NCBI GenBank assembly: GCA_023419605.1 | Contig: JAEZXR010000110.1 | Location: 1-64,000, forward strand | DNA: 64,000 nt | Direction of reading: 5' to 3' | DNA from: Bacillota bacterium | GTDB taxonomy: Bacteria > Bacillota > Clostridia > Acetivibrionales > JAEZXR01 | In this document: positions 58,834 through 64,000 of the stretch, in pieces | Layout: each line of letters opens with the position of its first letter | How positions within the stretch are numbered: position 1 is the stretch's first letter | Notes under the pieces: model-generated | What the model was told of the DNA's origin: nothing | Seen by the model: the letters and a program-made list of their open reading frames with translations, nothing else | Databases searched by the model: none | Made by a program: the position numbers and the translations under genes

Positions 58834-59406
58834 ATGAAAAAAGCCTTGAAGCTATTGATTATACTTGCTCTTTTGGGAGGAGTTTCATTTTGCGCGATGT
58901 ACTGGTATATTGATAACTTCTCAAAAAATGCCAAGCCGGAGAAATCAGATGTAATTCTCGTCCTCGGCTGCCAGACCTGGGGGAGAGAACCCAGCTGGTC
59001 CCTTGAGTACAGGCTGCAAAAAGCCCTTGACCTATACAGGGAAGGCTATGCAGGATATATAATCGTCAGCGGCGGACAGGGCAAAGACGAGGAAACAGCA
59101 GAGTCCGTTGTGATGAAGGATTGGTTGGTGAAGAACGGCGTCCCGAAGGACCGGATTTTTGAAGAGGACCAGTCTACCAGTACCTATGAAAATTTCAAAC
59201 TTTCCGCAGAGATCATGGAAAAGCAATCCTTTCACTTCGCGGTAGTTGTCACCAATGACTTTCATATCTTTCGCTCTCTAAAGATCGCGGAAAAACTGGG
59301 TATTAAGGCCACTGGAGCACCTGCTCCCGCAGTAAAGCATTTACGGGCTTATTCCCTCTTCAGAGAAGTTCTCTCTGTGGTCAAAACATATTTGCTGGAT
59401 TTTTGA
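58834..59406 (+). CDS. SanA/YdcF-type DUF218 membrane protein
   Basis: A 190-residue protein with one N-terminal membrane segment (about 5-25) and a DUF218 domain outside the membrane (about 38-185). Family motifs: DVILVLGCQTWG, YIIVSGGQGKDEETAES, DQSTSTYENFKLS and VVTNDFHIFRSLKIA. Members include E. coli SanA and YdcF, linked to envelope barrier function and vancomycin resistance at high temperature. The exact activity is unknown. ATG start with AGGAG about 11 nt upstream. Monocistronic: its own extended -10 promoter and a 16-bp-stem terminator. Confidence 0.9.
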   Translation: MKKALKLLIILALLGGVSFCAMYWYIDNFSKNAKPEKSDVILVLGCQTWGREPSWSLEYRLQKALDLYREGYAGYIIVSGGQGKDEETAESVVMKDWLVKNGVPKDRIFEEDQSTSTYENFKLSAEIMEKQSFHFAVVVTNDFHIFRSLKIAEKLGIKATGAPAPAVKHLRAYSLFREVLSVVKTYLLDF

Positions 59407-59452
59407 TGGTGCTTTAAGGTTTGTGAAAACTATACTGCGAATACACTTCAAC

Positions 59453-59486
59453 AAAAAAGAGACTTCGATTTCGAAGTCTCTTTTTT
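59453..59486. terminator. 16-bp-stem bidirectional terminator
   Basis: AAAAAAGAGACTTCGA (59453-59468) and TCGAAGTCTCTTTTTT (59471-59486) with a 2-nt loop. It carries T runs on both strands and sits between the SanA-type gene (+) and atpC (-). It ends the ATP synthase operon. Confidence 0.95.
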
Positions 59487-59496
59487 GTATTAATCT

Positions 59497-59904
59497 CTAT
59501 TTTATACTTCTCTTCACTCTCAAACGGGCCATAGCGCGGGACAAAGCCGCTTGTGAACGAATATATTCTATCTGTGATATCTGCTGATGAAGTCTTTCCT
59601 CTGCTCGAACCCTGGCCGCTTCCGCTCTGTTCTCATCGATTTCATCCGGCCATTCTGCAGTATCCGTGAGGATAATGGTTTTATCCTGTTTGATTTCCAT
59701 AAATCCCTCGGTGAGAACTGCTTCCACCCATTCTCCATCTTTCTTGATGCGCAGGGGGCCTACGGCAACTGCAGCTACCAAGGGTATATGTCCAGGCAAA
59801 ATACCGATTTCCCCCAGGGGAGTTTTTAAAACTACCGTCTCTACATCTCCAGAGAAAAACAGCCTTTCCGGTGTAACGATTTCAAGCTTGAATGTGCTGG
59901 CCAT
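59497..59904 (-). CDS. atpC: ATP synthase epsilon subunit
   Basis: A 135-residue F1 subunit. The beta-sandwich domain (about 1-85) has LEIVTPERLFFSGDVE and LGEIGILPGHIPLVAAV. The C-terminal helical hairpin (about 88-135, ENRAEAARVRAEERLH) can inhibit ATP hydrolysis. Couples the rotor to F1. The start ATG shares one base with the atpD stop (TAATG), after AAGGAG, so translation is coupled. Last gene of the operon; a strong terminator follows. Confidence 0.97.
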   Translation of the reverse strand: MASTFKLEIVTPERLFFSGDVETVVLKTPLGEIGILPGHIPLVAAVAVGPLRIKKDGEWVEAVLTEGFMEIKQDKTIILTDTAEWPDEIDENRAEAARVRAEERLHQQISQIEYIRSQAALSRAMARLRVKRSIK

Positions 59905-61298
59905 TATACCATCTCCTTCGCAGCTTCATACACTTCGTCAATGGTTCCTCTCATGAAGAATGCTGCCTCCGGAATATTGTCCATCTTTCCATCAATGATC
60001 TCTTTGAAGCCTCTTATGGTTTCCTTGATGGGAACATATTTGCCCGGGGTTCCGGTAAAGTTTTCCGCTACGAAGAAAGGCTGGGACAGGTATCTTTGAA
60101 TCTTTCTGGCTCTGTACACCACCAGTTTGTCTTCTTCCGACAACTCGTCCATACCCAGGATCGCAATAATGTCCTGCAGTTCCTCGTATCTTTGCAGTAT
60201 TTCCTGTACTCTTCTTGCTACGTTATAATGCTCTTCTCCAACAATTCTCGGATCCAGAATTCTGGAAGTGGAGTCCAATGGATCCACAGCAGGATAAATA
60301 CCCCGCTCAACAATTTTTCTGGACAATACTGTAGTAGCATCCAAATGCGCAAAGGTAGCAGCAGGAGCAGGGTCGGTAAGGTCGTCGGCAGGCACATAAA
60401 CAGCCTGAACGGAGGTTACGGAGCCCTTACGGGTGGAGGTGATCCTTTCCTGCAGTTCACCTACGTCCGTTGCCAGGGTGGGCTGGTATCCAACGGCAGA
60501 GGGTATTCTTCCCAAAAGCGCCGATACTTCGGAACCCGCCTGGATGAAACGGAATATATTATCGATAAACAACAGCACGTCCTGTCCCATGGTATCTCTA
60601 AAGTACTCTGCCATGGTGAGCCCGGTCAAGCCGATCCTCATTCTGGATCCCGGCGGCTCATTCATCTGTCCGAAAACGAGCGCCGTCTTTTCGATAACTC
60701 CCGACTCCTTCATCTCATTCCAAAGGTCATTCCCTTCTCTGGATCTTTCACCAACACCGGTAAATACGGAATAACCGCCATGCTCATTGGCGATGTTTCG
60801 GATAAGTTCCTGGATAAGAACCGTCTTTCCAACCCCGGCTCCACCAAAAAGCCCGATCTTTCCGCCCTTTGGATACGGTGCAAGAAGGTCAACAACCTTG
60901 ATCCCAGTCTCCAGAATTTCAGTTGCAGCTTTCTGATCTTCAAAACCGGGGGCCGGCCTGTGAATTTCCCATTGTTCTTCTGTCTGTACCGGGCCCGCAT
61001 TGTCCACGGTCTCACCCAGTACGTTAAATACTCTTCCCAGAACTTCCTTGCCTACAGGGACTTTTATGGCATTTCCCGTATCTACAGCTGTCATTCCCCG
61101 AATGAGGCCATCGGTGGAAGACATAGCAACACATCGTACAGTATCATTTCCAAGGTGGTGGATGGCTTCTACAACCACCTTGTCATTTCCGCTTTCAATA
61201 TTTATTGCGTTATAGATTTTGGGCAGGTGACCCCTCTCAAATCGGATATCAACAACAGGCCCAATAATCTGTGTAACTTTTCCCACTCTCTCCGACAC
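59904..61298 (-). CDS. atpD: ATP synthase beta subunit
   Basis: A 464-residue catalytic F1 subunit. Walker A GLFGGAGVGKTVLIQE (about 145-160), catalytic Glu in GVGERSREGNDLW, Walker B VLLFIDNIFRF, and conserved PAVDPLDSTSRILDP are present. The GTG at 61298 is chosen: GGAGTGAT lies 4-11 nt upstream and translation begins VSERVGKVTQIIGPVVD, as in other beta subunits. The frame extends to 61316, before that site. It overlaps atpC by one base and follows atpG after a 124-bp gap holding a palindromic repeat. Confidence 0.98.
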   Translation of the reverse strand: MSERVGKVTQIIGPVVDIRFERGHLPKIYNAINIESGNDKVVVEAIHHLGNDTVRCVAMSSTDGLIRGMTAVDTGNAIKVPVGKEVLGRVFNVLGETVDNAGPVQTEEQWEIHRPAPGFEDQKAATEILETGIKVVDLLAPYPKGGKIGLFGGAGVGKTVLIQELIRNIANEHGGYSVFTGVGERSREGNDLWNEMKESGVIEKTALVFGQMNEPPGSRMRIGLTGLTMAEYFRDTMGQDVLLFIDNIFRFIQAGSEVSALLGRIPSAVGYQPTLATDVGELQERITSTRKGSVTSVQAVYVPADDLTDPAPAATFAHLDATTVLSRKIVERGIYPAVDPLDSTSRILDPRIVGEEHYNVARRVQEILQRYEELQDIIAILGMDELSEEDKLVVYRARKIQRYLSQPFFVAENFTGTPGKYVPIKETIRGFKEIIDGKMDNIPEAAFFMRGTIDEVYEAAKEMV

Positions 61299-61319
61299 TC
61301 TAATCACTCCGATCATTAT

Positions 61320-61411
61320 TAAAATCGTTCCTGGTTGTTAGTTGCTAGTTGCTGGTAATATAATCGAAGCGATTCCTTTCAGCAACTAGAAATCAGCAGT
61401 CAACAACGCTT
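61320..61411. repeat. Palindromic repeat inside the atp operon (family F)
   Basis: TAAAATCGTTCCTGGTTGTT on the left and its near complement at the right end (CAACAACGCTTTTA) bracket inverted GTTGCTAGTTGCTG/CAGCAACTAG segments. It would form a long imperfect hairpin between atpG and atpD RNA. A half copy occurs at 19521-19566. Confidence 0.65.
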
Positions 61412-61422
61412 TTAGTATTCCT

Positions 61423-62310
61423 TTATTTCAACGCTTCCGCTCCGCCTACGATTTCAGATATTTCCTGAGTGATGGCGGCCTGCCTTGCCCTGTTATAAAA
61501 CAGATTCAGCTTTTGAAGCATTTCGTCAGCATTGGACGTTGCATTATCCATGGCAGTCATTCGGGCACTCTGCTCACTGGTGAAAGCCTCTACCAGGGCC
61601 CCATAAACGATTCCCTTGATGTACTTCGGTATCAATACATCCAATACAGCCTGCGGAGAGGGTTCATAGATAATATTTTCATCCGGTGTTCCATCCACAT
61701 GCTCCAAGTTTTTAACTTCCTGTTTCAGCACTTCCAGGTTCAAGGGCAATAGTTTCATACTGCGCGGTATGAGACTTACCGAGGATTCCATCAGCGTGTA
61801 GACAAGGTGTACTTCGTTTACTTCGCCTTTTTTATATAAATCCAGCAGCGTCTCTGCGATCTCTCTGGCTCTGTAGGTAGAAGGGTTCTGGACTGCATAA
61901 TCAAAGTTTGGATCTACATTGTACTTCGCCCTGGTAAAATGGCTTCTTCCCATTACTCCCGCTACCAGCAGCAGAGAGGTCTCCTTGTCCTCTATATAGC
62001 TTTCGGCAAACTTTATAATATTATGGTTATAACCGCCTGCGAGGCTCTTATCTCCTGTTAATACCAAATATGCCTTTTTATTATCCTTTTTCTCCTGATT
62101 TGAATCAAAAAACACACTTTCAACATTGGCACTGTGCATGAGTATATCTGCGATGGTTTCCTTTACCTTTTCAAAGAATGGCAAAGTCTGTTCCAATTGC
62201 TGCCTGGCCTTTTTCAACTTGGCTGCAGATATAAGATTCATCGCCTTCGTGATTTGCCGGGTTTCCTTTATGCTTTTGATTCTAAGCTTTATTTCACGCA
62301 TACTTGCCAT
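61423..62310 (-). CDS. atpG: ATP synthase gamma subunit
   Basis: A 295-residue central-stalk subunit of F1 that rotates inside the alpha/beta ring. The N-terminal helix (MREIKLRIKSIKETRQITKA, then MNLISAAKLKKA) and C-terminal helix (TSEQSARMTAMDNATSNADE, then YNRARQAAITQEISEIVGGA) are the conserved coiled-coil shaft. Length is normal. ATG start 5 nt after AGGTG. Between atpA and atpD, the usual order. Confidence 0.98.
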   Translation of the reverse strand: MASMREIKLRIKSIKETRQITKAMNLISAAKLKKARQQLEQTLPFFEKVKETIADILMHSANVESVFFDSNQEKKDNKKAYLVLTGDKSLAGGYNHNIIKFAESYIEDKETSLLLVAGVMGRSHFTRAKYNVDPNFDYAVQNPSTYRAREIAETLLDLYKKGEVNEVHLVYTLMESSVSLIPRSMKLLPLNLEVLKQEVKNLEHVDGTPDENIIYEPSPQAVLDVLIPKYIKGIVYGALVEAFTSEQSARMTAMDNATSNADEMLQKLNLFYNRARQAAITQEISEIVGGAEALK

Positions 62311-62392
62311 ACTATCACCTACTCTTTGTGTGAGAGTTGATTTCGATTAATTCCACAAAGGGCTGACCCAACTCTCTCTGCATCTTTGCCAA

Positions 62393-63907
62393 TTATTTGT
62401 GTACAAATCTCTGCTTAAATTCTTCTATCGCTTTTTTCAGCAGCTCTTCCGTCTCCGGCTTTAGTTCTCCGGTTTCAGCGATAGCGCTGCGAATCTGAGG
62501 GTATCTGTCCTTTATAAAGCCCAGTATCTCCGCGTTAAACCTCCGGATCTCCTTTACCGGCAGGTCCATCAGGTACTTATTGGTAGCTCCGTAAAGAACA
62601 ATAACCTGGTCCTCAACCGCCATAGTAGAATACTGTGGCTGCTTTAGGGTTTCAACCAGTCGTTCACCCTGCATCAGCTTTTCCTGTGTTGCTTTGTCAA
62701 GATCGGAGCCAAACTGTGCAAACACTGCTAATTCCCTGTATTGCGCCAGATTCACACGCAAAGGTCCTGCAACCTTTTTCATGGCCTTAATCTGGGCAGC
62801 ACCACCAACTCTTGAAACGGAAAGTCCAACGTTTACCGCCGGTCTTTGCCCCGCGAAGAAAAGCTCGGTTTCCAAATAAATCTGTCCATCCGTTATAGAG
62901 ATAACGTTGGTCGGAATATAGGCCGATACGTCTCCTGCCTGCGTTTCGATAATAGGGAGCGCTGTTATGGAGCCTCCGCCCAGTTCGTCGCTAAGACGCG
63001 CAGACCTTTCCAATAGCCTTGAATGCAGGTAGAATACATCTCCGGGATACGCTTCTCTTCCAGGTGGTCGCCTCAGCAGAAGCGACATGGCTCTATAAGC
63101 CACCGCATGTCTCGACAGGTCATCATATACAATCAGCACATCCTTATGATCATTGTACATGAACTCTTCTGCCATGGCGCAGCCTGCATAGGGTGCTATA
63201 TATTGAATGGTTGCCATTTCGCTGGCTGTAGACGAAACTACGATGGTATAATCCATGGCACCAAACTCTTCCAGGGTGCCGACAATACTGGCAACGGTAG
63301 ATGCCTTCTGTCCAATGGCTACATAGATACAGATAACGTCCTTGCCCTTTTGGTTGATAATGGCATCGATGGCGATGGCGGTTTTACCCGTTTGCCTGTC
63401 GCCGATGATCAATTCCCTCTGCCCTCTTCCGATAGGGATCATGGAGTCTATGGCCATAATACCGGTCTGAAGCGGCTTGCTAACAGACTTTCTGGCAACG
63501 ATACCCGGAGCCTGGAATTCAACAGGCCTGTACTTCCCTGTATTAATTTCTCCCTTTCCGTCCAAAGGCTTTCCCAGGGGATTAACAACACGGCCGATCA
63601 ATTCTTTACCGACAGGTACCTGCACAGTTCTTCCGGTTCTTTTTACCTGGGTACCTTCCTTGATTTCCTCAGGGTCTCCCAGAATAACGCATCCTACATT
63701 ATCCTCTTCAAGGTTCATGGCCATACCATACTCGCCATTTTCAAATTCCAACAGTTCTCCGGCCATGGCATCTTCCAAACCGTAGATTCTTGCGATCCCA
63801 TCTCCTGCCAGTAAAACATATCCTACATCATCGGTTTTTGTTTTGATTCCATAATTTTCAATTTGCTGTTTAATAATTGCACTAATCTCTTCCGGTCTTA
63901 AATTCAT
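62393..63907 (-). CDS. atpA: ATP synthase alpha subunit
   Basis: A 504-residue non-catalytic nucleotide-binding F1 subunit. Walker A GDRQTGKTAIAIDAI (about 169-183), VLIVYDDLSRHAVAYR (about 265-280), and RPPGREAYPGDVFYLHSRLL are present. ATG start after GAGGTGAT. First atp gene visible here. The upstream atpB, E, F and H genes would lie beyond 64000. The 93 bases up to the window end show no coding sequence. Confidence 0.98.
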   Translation of the reverse strand: MNLRPEEISAIIKQQIENYGIKTKTDDVGYVLLAGDGIARIYGLEDAMAGELLEFENGEYGMAMNLEEDNVGCVILGDPEEIKEGTQVKRTGRTVQVPVGKELIGRVVNPLGKPLDGKGEINTGKYRPVEFQAPGIVARKSVSKPLQTGIMAIDSMIPIGRGQRELIIGDRQTGKTAIAIDAIINQKGKDVICIYVAIGQKASTVASIVGTLEEFGAMDYTIVVSSTASEMATIQYIAPYAGCAMAEEFMYNDHKDVLIVYDDLSRHAVAYRAMSLLLRRPPGREAYPGDVFYLHSRLLERSARLSDELGGGSITALPIIETQAGDVSAYIPTNVISITDGQIYLETELFFAGQRPAVNVGLSVSRVGGAAQIKAMKKVAGPLRVNLAQYRELAVFAQFGSDLDKATQEKLMQGERLVETLKQPQYSTMAVEDQVIVLYGATNKYLMDLPVKEIRRFNAEILGFIKDRYPQIRSAIAETGELKPETEELLKKAIEEFKQRFVHK

Positions 63908-64000
63908 CGATATATCACCTCATTAAATCAGTTGACAGTTGGCAGCTGACAGTGAATTACTCTATACCTTGTCATTTTCATGCCGACTACAAACTGAGTA

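Noticed and set aside
59892..61322. 476-codon open frame on the plus strand
   Set aside because: Runs opposite atpD for its whole length. The atpD frame has every expected motif, and the antisense frame has none.
1..64000. tRNA or rRNA genes
   Set aside because: No cloverleaf with conserved T-loop/CCA-stem sequence or rRNA-like stretch was noticed on reading either strand.

Overview
The window looks like part of the chromosome of a spore-forming, flagellated, S-layer-bearing anaerobic member of the Clostridia. The basis is the sporulation genes spoVG, spoIIID, spoIID, spoIIQ and ywmB, flagellar rod genes, abundant SLH-domain surface proteins, an F-type ATP synthase operon, and a polysaccharide-use locus. 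A Ruminiclostridium/Acetivibrio-like relative is a reasonable guess, but I cannot prove it without a search. Most of the sequence has medium G+C. The first 3.2 kb is clearly AT-rich and looks acquired.

Layout. 0.2-3.8 kb: an AT-rich three-gene ABC exporter (two FtsX-type permeases and an ATPase), followed by a truncated IS21-type transposase. 4.3-5.3 kb: metF with its own promoter and terminator. 5.3-15.2 kb (minus strand): the conserved series purR-spoVG-glmU-prs-pth-mfd-prsA, covering purine control, sporulation control, wall precursor and PRPP synthesis, translation and repair housekeeping, and an extracytoplasmic foldase. 16.0-17.5 kb: murC. 17.5-22.1 kb (minus): spoIIID-mbl-flhO-flhP-flgJ-like-fabZ, the same order as the Bacillus subtilis spoIIID-mbl-flhO-flhP-fabZ block. 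22.5-24.0 kb: a membrane chemoreceptor.

24.1-43.1 kb: a polysaccharide-use island. The minus strand carries an LplB/YtcP-type sugar ABC transporter with its lipoprotein, an SLH surface protein, a 1622-residue multimodular secreted protein with a probable alpha/alpha-barrel, a smaller Fn3 protein sharing its modules, an SGNH esterase and a FAD-dependent oxidoreductase. The divergent plus strand carries a YesN/YesM-type two-component system that probably controls the island. 43.2-48.1 kb (minus): spoIIQ, spoID-type lytic transglycosylase spoIID, murA and ywmB, another block conserved with Bacillus. 48.5-58.6 kb (minus): three SLH proteins, two of them giant Fn3-repeat paralogues. 58.8-59.4 kb: a SanA/YdcF-type membrane protein. 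59.5-63.9 kb (minus): atpA-atpG-atpD-atpC, the distal part of the ATP synthase operon.

The most unusual material lies between genes. A 135-142 bp element with terminal inverted repeats and several internal hairpins occurs twice, nearly identical (39572-39713 and 49433-49567). Each copy is a short distance upstream of a start codon and in the same orientation relative to that gene. One copy contains a 12-nt perfect complement to the ribosome-binding region of the response-regulator gene. Two other hairpin repeat families also have two copies each (14211-14304 with 48369-48467; 14312-14400 with 39221-39317). The 45.2-45.8 kb gap is a nest of palindromic repeats. No tRNA, rRNA or CRISPR array was seen.
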